Origin: Triplophysa rosa
Lineage: Eukaryota; Chordata; Actinopteri; Cypriniformes; Nemacheilidae
Assembly (NCBI RefSeq): GCF_024868665.1
Contig: NC_079906.1
Coordinates: 9,072,835-9,136,834 of the forward strand
Direction of reading: 5' to 3'
DNA length: 64,000 nucleotides
The position numbers and the translations under genes were made by a program. The number at the start of each line of letters is the position of its first letter. The stretch's first letter is position 1. A model generated the notes under the pieces. That model had not been told where the DNA came from. It searched no databases and was given only the letters and a program-made list of their open reading frames with translations. Of the stretch, positions 12,301 through 24,300 are shown in pieces.

Positions 12301-15300
12301 GTGATTCCGTTGAGCTGGTCCGCGGTCGTCCGCGCATCACGTACGCGTACAGCACGACTAATTTTGACAGTATGATATTCTGCGCATGTGTTGAGCTTGT
12401 CCATTCGCGCTTTTCTGCGGTTGAGTATGATTTGGAACGTGTGAGCTCGAGACTTAAGCCTGTGGAATACTTTTTTTACGTGTACACGAGCGTATGCGTA
12501 CAGCCTTGCAAAGTATACTGCTTTTGACTCATATGCATGCGCATTGCAACATATCGCAATACCTCTCTGGGCCTACAGGGGTCAGGTTTTCTTCTACCAC
12601 CTTGAATCGATGCTCCCAGGACACGGTTGCCACCTGGTGGTTACTGCAAGAAATGGAGTGCGCTTGCGCGCATACTTTGTATGAGAGGTAACAAAATTCT
12701 GGCGGTGTGCGTACAGTATGCACTTACTATTCTAATTTGCCTCACGTGCACTGTACTCTGTCCCTCGCGTACGTGTAAAAAGGAAACTATACTTCTGGCT
12801 TTAAACAGATGTAGAAAGTGAAAGCAAACAGTGAATCGTAGTAATGCGCTCACGCTTTGTGTGTGTGTAAACTTGTCAATGACGACCTGAACTGTGCACG
12901 TCTGCGATGGAAGCGGGAAATATCAGTGACGCGTGACCCGTGCAGTTGACTAATCACACAGCCTACACTGGTGGGCTCAAGATCTACAAATTTGCAGGTC
13001 GTACATGCGCAAGTAATTGTAAAAATGCTTACGCTGTCTTGAAAACTGGTCGCAATTTGGTTGACATCGCCCGATGCCAATTTGGTAGACATCGCCCAAC
13101 CCTAATTACAATGACAATAAAGTCTCTCTCTCATTTTAAAAGAACATTTTAATTCTTCAAATACAACCTTATTGTTACCTTAAATACAACCTTATTGTAA
13201 GTGTTACCATAATTTTATAATATTTATTCCAACGGTAACTTATTTGAGGGTGTGATGTTATATAATAGGTAAGGATGAAAATGGCAGTTTAGAAATCCAC
13301 ACCATTGCTCCCTGCAACCTATATATCCACATCCTTTCAAGTACATCTGTTCCAGCCACATTTTGGTGATAAATTGTGGTGTGCTCGTGTAGTCGCTTTA
13401 AAAGAGTAATTGTATGGTGGCTGACTTAAACTAACCCCGTCACGAAGATTAAAGATTCTTTGGTAGCACTTTACAATAAGGTTGGCATTTGTTAACATTA
13501 GTTAATGCATGACTTAACATGAACTTACAATGAACAATACCTCTACAGCATTTATTAATCTTATTTGATATTCTATATGTTAATTTCAGCATTTACTAAT
13601 ATATTTTTTAAATCAAAAGTTGTAAGTTAATGCACCATGAACTAACATGAATAATTGTATTGACAATAACTAACATTAACAAAGATTAATACATGCTGAA
13701 AAACTATATTGCTCATTGTTAGTTCATGTTAAGTCATGCATTTACTAATGTTAACAAACACAACCTTATTGTGAGGTGTTTTACAACTATTTTGCAAGTG
13801 TCACATGACATCTAAATTTGTTTTTGATGCGTTGAGCCTTGGTGCTGCTCATATGGGTGATGTAGGTTTGAATCTGTCTCATGCCAGAGCCACTCCTTCC
13901 AATAACTCCCTCTCCATTATGTCTGTAAAATACAAAGAAGTCTGTTATGTTTTTCCTATTTTTGTCTAAAAATAGTTTTAGGTGACGTGTTTTGCCAGTT
14001 AGCAGCTGAAGTGCATGTCAATATAACCTGAAAAGCATTTCATTTCCAAGTCTATTTATTTAGTACGGCATGATTTTCAGACAGACTTTGATTTATAGTG
14101 AAACTAATAGAGTGCTATTTTGAAGACGGAACTTCACTGAAGTGTGTCATAATCTCAGTCTATATGGGACATCAGAGCAGACTTGTCTGAACTGTGTGAT
14201 GGAGTCTGGTTAGAGAGCTCTCCATCAGGTCTGATCATATATCCTTTCGTCGCTTTCAGGATCTGAAGTTTCGGTGTAACTCTCCTCCTCTGGGCTTTCA
14301 GAACCTGACATGTGTGAACGAGACGCACACCAGGTAAGCGCACATCCTACAAATCAAGCCCTCCTTCGAGCTGTTAAAATAATGCATTTCTCAACTAGAG
14401 CTTCAAAGTGTTCGAGGGTAATTACTGTTTGTATTTCTGACTCACAGGCCTGTTACAAACACGTCAGACGGAGAATAAACTCTAGAATAACCTTTCAAGT
14501 GTTTCGAGCTGTTTTTCAAAGCAGATTCAAAGTCGAGTGCAATTCATCGCTTCTTTTTGACTCACAAGACTGTACATAGATTGTGCCTACGCACTCCTAG
14601 TTGGGTCCCTAGGAATAAAATGAACATTTCCAGTTTTTAATGAAAATTTCTGAATGTTTTGTTATGCTCAGCTCAAAAACTGTGGTGCCAAAAAGTATTC
14701 AAATACTTAGATAATACAAAGACATTCATGCATTTTTAATAAAATCAAACCACAGTGCATTTATGGCTGTAACATTGATAGTTAATGCTATGAACTTCAC
14801 TTGTGGTTACTTTTAAGGGAACTTGAGGGAAAGTGACCTTGGGGGACCATCTATTTAAAAAAAAAATTTGCAAAAGTGACTCAAAGTGGAATTCATTTTA
14901 AGTTTGAGTTCAAAAGTAATTCAAAATAGTAGTTCAAATTACCTTTTGGGACCACTTGTGTTTGTGGTGCTTGTCTCACTAAAAAGATTTGATAAAAATG
15001 CTTTTGCAATTATTAGAAGAGTTATTCAAATTGATTGGTGTAAGGGTATGGGAATGCTGTCGTATAAATGGTTCTTAATTTTCTGGAAACACTTTATTAA
15101 ATCAAATAAATGGGATTTGGCTTTCCCATATCGAAACGCACAAGTGGCGAACTTACCGAGTGGCTAGTTTCTTATTATCTCAGTTTACCGGCATTTGATT
15201 TGTCCTGAATTAAAGGGGCACTTCACCCAAAAACCCTCATGTAATTTCATACCTGTATAAATTGATATTGGGATATTGGGAACAATGGTAGCAATTTTCA

Positions 15301-18300
15301 GTTCTGGAACATCATTGACTAACATAGAGATGGAGCGCATTAAGGCCACACCCACACCGGAGGGGAAAACAATGCAACCCTCTCCATTGACTTTCTATTG
15401 CTGGAAGCTCCTTGTCATTTCTGACTTATAACAAAAACAGAACAATGTCTAAAAGCTGCTGTGTGACAAGGTGTACAGTAAACAAGCCTAAAAACCCAGA
15501 AGTAAGTTTTTATAAGCTACCGAACTGTAAAAGCGAGACTTTAAGGAGACAAAAGTTGACACAGGCAATAAGACGTGAAGCATCAGCAGGAAGAGTGGTA
15601 TTGTGGGATCCTGACACGATACGTGTGCAGTAAACATTTTGTCACTGGTAACTATGTCAAATATCCAAATGTCAGTTTTATATATTATATTTCTGTAACA
15701 TGAGCTCTAAGCTGTAGCATTTTGACAGTATGCAACTTGTTCAAATGTGGATAAAGCAGAAAACTGCAGTAACGTTATGTTTGCGAGTGCTAATATTAGC
15801 TAACAGCATTCGAACAGCTTGTCCCACCATCGTGTAAGTTAAATAAATGACAATATGACATGTTGCGCTACACTTTTGTGTCCTAAAACGCTTGTTTGTT
15901 GGGGTCGAAAGTAGGGCTGTGCCGATAAACGATATCATATCGAATCGCGATAGAATGTATTTCAAAAACGATGATAAGCTATTGGCATTTTGACTCGATA
16001 TGGATTAATCTTACAGTCTAACAGAACGCAGAAATAAACGCAACAACAGTCAGTCAGCGTGCAGCTTTTATCATGCGCGTCAATGTACAAAGTCCATTTC
16101 ATACTGCACTTGGCAAAGAAAACTCAACATGAGGAGGAAAACATGACTGGAAGCGGAAACAATGGTGAAACTAACCTCGAGTTGTCATCACGCGGTTTAT
16201 CAAGTGTCTTATTTTTTTTCGCAATCGCAGGTTAAACAAAACAAACTTGAGGCGCAATTGCAAGCGAGTTACTTCGAAACTCAAGCACAAACGTTTTTAT
16301 ATCCATCGTTAACATATCTGCTAACATGAGCTGGTGCTTATGAAACAAACCAGCGTTGCCCTGTACAGATTAGAGATGTAATGAAGCGAGTTTGTGTGCA
16401 CATTAAAATATTGAACCTTGTATGTAAGATGCTCGCATGATTAAAGAAATGTACTACAGTTTATGTGAGATGTCTTTTTGAAAGACTAAGGGTCACTGAA
16501 TGCATTGAATGAATCCCACTACTCGAGCAAGACATTATTGCAGCGTTATGTATGTGCGCAGGTGCTGAGCCAATAGCGTTCGAATGTACACAGTAACGGA
16601 GCCCTTTCATTGGTTGAATGTACTGAAGGAACACTCCCTTTACTTAACGAGTCAATTGAGTCAAAATGAGACTGAATGAACTGGTACATGTTGTTTATGG
16701 CCTAATATCCTCTGTGTTGCAACAGTGCATTCATTTAATTGAATTTTAACTGGTTAAAGGTTAACTTTGTTAATAAACTGTATTTAAAATAGATTATTTT
16801 AAATAGTTTTTTAATTAAATATATATCGAAATAAATATCGTTATCGATCAGTATAGAAAAAAACAGCAGTTTTTAAACATTGTTCTGATTTTTGTAATAA
16901 GTCAGAAATCACAAGGAGGGAGCTTAGCCCAATACAAAGTCAATGGAGAGGATTGGATTGTTTTTCCCCCGGTGGGCGTGGTTTTCAGATTATGACTCAT
17001 TGCGGTTTTTCTCTTGTCTCTATAGTTGGAAAAATCAAATGGTAGTCAAAAGTGCCCCAGAACTGTTTGTTTTCCAGATTTATTCAAAATATCTCCATTT
17101 GTGTTCAACGGAACAAAGAAATTTATACAGGTTTGAAACCCCACAAAGATCTGAGGGTGTCTGAGGGTGAGTAAATCTGAGGGTGAGTAAATGAAGACAG
17201 AATTTTCATTTTTGGGTGAACTGTCACTTCCTGCGCTTTCATTGGCTGAGCTGATTAACATTTTGCATCTTGATTGGTCACTTGATTGTTTTCATTGCCC
17301 GAGTGAATAAAACAATATCTGTACACAAGGGTTCTTTTTTATTTTCCTCATTGGGTGAGTAAGAGGGTATGCACGCATGTACTTATCTGTCTTTGTGTGT
17401 TTCAGGTACCGTGGCTGGTTAGTGAGGAGGGTGTGTTGTTTGCTGTTTGTGTGGGGTCGTGAAGTTCACCTGAGCCATGCTGGAGACAGACGGCACAATG
17501 TCCTCGCCAGCGAGAGGTGCAGCTCTTTACTGATTAAATGACAGAAGAAGAGAGAGATTAATTCGGGGCTTGACATTTGTCACATGAGGCTCCCATTGAG
17601 ATTTTATTCAGATTTCTTTCACCTCTGTTCAATTAGAGAAGGGGTATTCAATTAAAGTTCCAAGAGGTCCAGTCTTTATACTTTCTTCCAAACGGAGGTC
17701 CGGACAATATGTTTTTTTTAAATAACAAAATAAATATTTAATCAATTTAGCCCACTTGGATATATATATAAAAGTTATGATCTTTTATCAGGCCATTTAT
17801 TTTATATTTTGATATACACAGTATGTATGTATTGTAGGCTCTGTGGCTTTAGGGGAATGCCCTCTTAATAGAAGTCTGATCATTAATATTTGTAAATAAA
17901 AAAGCTACAAACAACAAATTTAATGTAAGAATTAAATTGCTTTCATCATAAACAGAAAACATTACTTACTAAATTAGCCTTTCCATGCCTTTCATACCAG
18001 AACTACTTCTATCTTTAAATTCCCAGTTAGAACAAAATGTGATCCTGCTTGTGAAAACCCAGCGAGTCGTTTTACTGTTTTCTACATAAAATCATCCTAC
18101 AGAATATTCTGTGAAAATATAACAACAATATCAATATTGACTGAATAATGCCATTTCAAAGATTAAAGTTTTAGTTAATGCTTCAAATTAATCTTTGATG
18201 CTTGTTATTTAATAATTAATTAGTTTATGAGACTTTAGCCTGGGTTTTCACAGGGACACAAATGTTTACGTGCTGATCAATAATGCTAATGATTAAATGT

Positions 18301-21300
18301 AGGCTAGATAAAAACGTTCATAAAATATCGCAAATCTGGTTGAAAGGTTGGATACATATAGCAAAAGGTAAACAGACAGAAACAAATACTTTAATATTGA
18401 TGCATTTTGTTTACTGTTGTGTCTCCATTTATCTGCTCTGCGTGTCTGCACTAGTGTTGTTAAAATAAGCACGTGTCTGCTGCTCTTCATGCGGCACGTC
18501 TTTGGCGGGAGAAAAGCAGCGCACGCGGAGCGGAAAGGGTTCAAATGAAGCGAGTTTATAGCTAAAAGAGATCACATGATATAGCGACAAAAGATCAATT
18601 GCATAAATGTCCCTGAGAGTACGCGTGATGTGATTCTCCGTTGTGTAGATGCACGGCTCAATTTAAACAACTGAAAGAGTCAAAATTTTAAATGTCTCGC
18701 GGTCCGGATGAAACGAAGCAAAGGTCTGGATCCGGCCAGTTGACGATGGCTGATTTAGAAGTTTGGTAGTTACTTTATCTGGTGTTTTATCAGGAATATG
18801 AATGGTCATCTTCAGTGGTTCTCAAACTTTTCAGATCAAGTACAACCTTTAATAAAATTAGTTGTCCCAAGTACCACCTAATGACCAGAAAATCTCAAAT
18901 TAATAGTAGAGCTGTGAATCTTTACTTGCCTTGTGATTGGATACAGTACACCCTGTCCTTCAATTCTAATGTATTATTAATAATACAAACACCAGCTGTT
19001 TTCAAACTAAAGAACATGTTTTTTTCCATGTTTTTCAAGTTAGTCAGCAGTAATGGTGGACACAAAACACTTTTCTGTAGTGCACTGTAAGCAGGGCTCT
19101 GTAAATTACTCTTATGGGGGATTTATTAACTTTGTGGGGACTTGCAGAAAGACTGCAAACCTATATTAAAGACAATGTGGGAAGAATATTTAAAGCGGCC
19201 ATTCCCCGTGATGCCAATTTTCAAACTTTAGTTAGTGTGTAATGTTGCTGTTAGAGAATAAACAATATCTGCAAAATGATAAAGCTCAATGCCAAGCGAG
19301 ATATTGTCTTTAACAGAATTCGCTTTTCAAGGACTACAGAGAACGGCTGGAATCGGACTACAGCCCTATACTTCCCGGGTACATGATGTCACTATTCCGA
19401 GTTTTTGAAAAACCTCCGCCCAAAGGAATACGCCAAAAAATGGGTGAGGCCTTCCTTAGAGAAGAGGAGGAGCCGCTGGAGTAGTGTTTGGTTATCAGAG
19501 ATTGTAAACATTTGACTGAGCTGCGCAATTAATTACTTTCATCACAGTCCTACAGCTGGTAATAGCTACACACATTCTAAGATAACCAACAGTCAAATAA
19601 CAGCTTCCATGACTTTAACATCGGCTGTGAAAGCTGTTCTGTGTAACACACTGATATTGTGTGTGTGTGTGCGCATACCTCTAAAACACTTCTATGAAAC
19701 GTCCTTTGAAGTCCTGCTTGCAAATGTCTCCTGGTCAATCTGCTTGTTTTATTATCCAACTTAGGTTCAATATAAAAAGGCAAAACTAACTCTTCTGTTG
19801 TTATTAGTGTTAATTAACTGGTCTGACCCAATCGGTCCGGTATCATTTCCCTCGCCATAGTAGGAATAGAATCGCGTTCTCTAACAAAGATTGACGTTTG
19901 CACATGCACTAGCAGACCTCCGTTACACTTGGATCGATCCGATTCCGCATGTGTTTAACTGATGAAGTGAAGTTGACGCCATTGTTACTGTTTATTATTA
20001 AAGCCAAAGCTTATGAATACACGTGCACTGAGAGGGGGACCGACCAATCACAACAGCCTGAGAAACGGACGCTCGCTGATATGGTATGACTTTATATAAA
20101 CCGGAAAAAATCCAGTCGTTTTGTGAGAAGAGGGACAGCGGTGAACAATAAACTTGAAATATGTGAAATATAAAGCATTTTTTGAAACGTAAACATCCAC
20201 TGTTAAACACCCAAAAAACATAATCAAAGCTTCAAAAACAGCAAAAGAATGGCTCCTTTAAACGCAGCTCATCGGAAGAGAGAGAGAGTGAGAGACTTGC
20301 AAGCATCTGTCTGCTCCCGCTCTGTGTTTGTGCTGTCTGTCACGCCTGAGTAACATCGACCAATGATAAATAAACAATCATTCATACAACTATATTCAAA
20401 TTGGACATAGGCTGAGATGTATTCCGTATTTATCTATCATGTATTAAACATTTAAAATTGTATTTAAAAACACGAAATGTAAATGAATAAATAGAGTTTT
20501 TAATTTTCTGTCGTGTCACGTACCACCAGGGGTCTCTTCAAGTACCACTAGTCATACACGTACCACAATTTGAGAAACACTGATCTAGTTGATCAGATTA
20601 GGTTGTGACTTATTTTCAAAACCTAAAATAAATACATCCCAAGATGCATGTCTTGACATAAAAGGTTCACCTGTTGCACATTTTGGTCGTAGCCTTGGTT
20701 CAACTCTGCCACTCCCACCCAAGTTCGTCTAGTCGCCCAAGTCAGTTTAGAGCCTGTCATGTAATCAGGCTCAATATCTCCTTTGTTCAGCTGCGGTCTC
20801 TTGTCCTGTGACTCTTGTGTGTGTTTTGTTCAGAGTGAAGCAGGCTCTTTTAACAACACGCGGCTCAGGAGAGACCAGGCCGACAGAACCGGTGATGCCT
20901 GAGGTCACAGGTTATTTTGGAAGACTCCTGGATCTCACAGAGACCTTCATCTCCCCAACCCTGCTCCGGTCTGAACTCTTTCATCCCTTGTCATTCTTCT
21001 GGAAATTTGTAATTTGTTAAACTGGGCTTTTGTATTTGGCCAGCTGATTTTTAGTTACATTTTGTAATATATGTGGGTAGGTAACATATCACGTCTTGCT
21101 GTATGGCATGCCATACGTCCTCTACTTAAAAAATATATATATATACAGTATATAAAACCACACATGCTGTTTTATGAACATGTATTAATTGACCACATGT
21201 ATTATATGAACTTCTGAAAAAATAAATCGCTACACGTTAATTTAAGTGAACTGCAAAAACCTCAGACGTGATTTGAAGTATATGCCAGTCAGCCCTGCAT

Positions 21301-24300
21301 TGATATTCCTCGGATTCTGGTTTGTTCTAAGCCCTTAATCCTAAATAAACTTTTGCAATTGATTCAGTCTGAATTGCTTAACAAGACGCACACAAAGTTT
21401 TATGACAATATCTAAACAGCTTTTATACGGCATCCTGTCTTGAACGTAAAACTTGTAATCACTGACATTTTCTTCAGGAAATTTTACCTGGAATTAAATC
21501 GGGATTTTAAGGTTTTGAAAAGCGTGACACAATGGAGGTTGTATTAGTATATGAATAAGAAATACATATGATTCTTTCTGTCACTAATCAATTAAGGAAA
21601 TATGTGACATTGACAGTGTTGAAACGTTTTGTTCAAAAGGTCAGAAAAATTTAACAATTGCGCTAGCAACGCAAATGCCTAAATTGAAGCGCAATAGTTC
21701 TGTTTGTAATGTTCAACAACATCGTTTTTTGCATAAACTTCATGTTCATGCCTGATTGACTTCATGCTGTCAATAAAAGAAAAGGAGGACACAGCTGTAT
21801 ATATCACATACAACTCAATAATCACATATTAAAAATGTTATCCTTAATTCTTAATTTAAATCTTAATCTAAACCTTTTTGATTTTTCATATCATTATTCG
21901 AATGTATTCTAGTTTTCTACTAGTTCATTTTGCTCTTAATTTTACTAGCAAAATTTTGATTTTCAAAAGCTTATATAAGTGCTTGACAAGGAAAACCACT
22001 AAAATCCGTAAAGGAGTTTCTTGTGGTCATTTAATGTGTTCACAAAATAGCATGTATAATAATAAAAACTAATCTAAACCTATACTACATAATTTTTTTC
22101 TGTATGTATAGACAGTTTCATTGGACGCACACGCCTGGCCTGAAGTTAACTTCTGCTCTGTGTTTGCTGATCGGTCTGGCTAGTGGCTAATAATATAACT
22201 ATTTATATTTTATTTCATTTATATTAATAGTCATTAATATTAATATTATATTATATAATAATTGTATTAAGAAACAAATTGTTTAATTTTATCATGTATT
22301 AATTTGATTAAATAAACAGTTTGTTGAATGGGTCGTTTGTCGCATTTAAGTTTAGCCAAGTAACGGTTCATCTACTGGTAATCCAAAATAATGCTGGCTA
22401 GACATATTTTTAAACTTGCTAGCTAATGTCATTTACTTGTTTTTTCTTTTGCTTGTTATCAGAAATAATCTGCAGTGACACTATTCTTTGCAGATGTGTA
22501 CTAGCAGATAAGTTTGGGTCACAAAAGCATGCAGTAACGTTTGTTTATGTTGTTGCTTTACACTGTTTATAAAACTTGTTTATGTCAGATTGATGTCTTG
22601 ACAGTTTTGCAATTCTCACCAAACTCTCCCTCTCTTAGGCTGGTGAGCTGGGTGATGCTGAAGTTTTTCAGTTTAATGTTTTGTAGCGTGCAGCTGAACC
22701 TCAACCAGCTGGCTGCTTTACACCACGCCACCAGACAGGTAACACACAACCAGCTGTTAACTAACTTTTCCCTCATATGCTCTCTCATTTTCTGTCTTTC
22801 ACCCGCTGTGTCTCACTTTCTGTCTCTCATCCGCTGTCTCTCACCCATTTTCTCTCACCCGCTGTCTCTCATCCGCTGTCTCTCACCCATTTTCTCTCAT
22901 CCGCTGTCTCTCACCCTTTTTCTCTCATCCGCTGTCTCTCACCCTTTTTCTCTCATCCGCTGTCTCTCACCCATTTTCTCTCATCCGCTGTCTCTCACCC
23001 ATTTTCTCTCATCCGCTGTCTCTCACCCATTTTCTCTCATCCGCTGTCTCTCACCCATTTTCTCTCATCCGCTGTCTCTCACCCATTTTCTCTCATCCGC
23101 TGTCTCTCACCCATTTTCTCTCATCCGCTGTCTCTCACCCATTTTCTCTCATCCGCTGTCTCTCACCCATTTTCTCTCATCCGCTGTCTCTCACCCATTT
23201 TCTCTCATCCGCTGTCTCTCACCCATTTTCTCTCATCCGCTGTCTCTCACCCATTTTCTCTCATCCGCTGTCTCTCACCCATTTTCTCTCATCCGCTGTC
23301 TCTCACCCATTTTCTCTCATCCGCTGTCTCTCACCCATTTTCTCTCATCCGCTGTCTCTCACCCATTTTCTCTCATCCGCTGTCTCTCACCCATTTTCTC
23401 TCATCCGCTGTCTCTCACCCATTTTCTCTCATCCGCTGTCTCTCACCCATTTTCTCTCATCCGCTGTCTCTCACCCATTTTCTCTCATCCGCTGTCTCTC
23501 ACCCATTTTCTCTCATCCGCTGTCTCTCACCCATTTTCTCTCATCCGCTGTCTCTCACCCATTTTCTCTCATCCGCTGTCTCTCACCCATTTTCTCTCAT
23601 CCGCTGTCTCTCACCCATTTTCTCTCATCCGCTGTCTCTCACCCATTTTCTCTCATCCGCTGTCTCTCACCCATTTTCTCTCATCCGCTGTCTCTCACCC
23701 ATTTTCTCTCATCCGCTGTCTCTCACCCATTTTCTCTCATCCGCTGTCTCTCACCCATTTTCTCTCATCCGCTGTCTCTCACCCATTTTCTCTCATCCGC
23801 TGTCTCTCACCCATTTTCTCTCATCCGCTGTCTCTCACCCATTTTCTCTCATCCGCTGTCTCTCACCCATTTTCTCTCATCCGCTGTCTCTCACCCATTT
23901 TCTCTCATCCGCTGTCTCTCACCCATTTTCTCTCATCCGCTGTCTCTCACCCATTTTCTCTCATCCGCTGTCTCTCACCCATTTTCTCTCATCCGCTGTC
24001 TCTCACCCGCTGTCTCTCACCAGCTGTCCTTCACCCAATTTCTCTCACCCGCTGTCTCTCGCCTGCTTTTTCTCACCCGATCTCTCACCCGCTGTTAATT
24101 TTCAATTTCAAGGTACTTTATTGGCATGATTGCGTGTTCTTACAATATTGCCAAAGCATTGAACATATAACAAAAGACATACAATAAGTATGAGTAAAAA
24201 ACATTAGAGTAAAATAAGGTGCTAAGAGATAAAATATAGAATGAAATATAAAATAAAGTATATGTAAATAAACAAATGAAAATAAAAAAAATATATCAAA

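Noticed and set aside
22541..24187. A forward reading frame of 548 codons with a Ser/His/Pro-Leu repeat, and a second overlapping frame of 450 codons
   Set aside because: Both are produced by the 28-bp minisatellite, which has no stop in any forward frame. The only real coding part is the gpat2 exon at 22639-22738.
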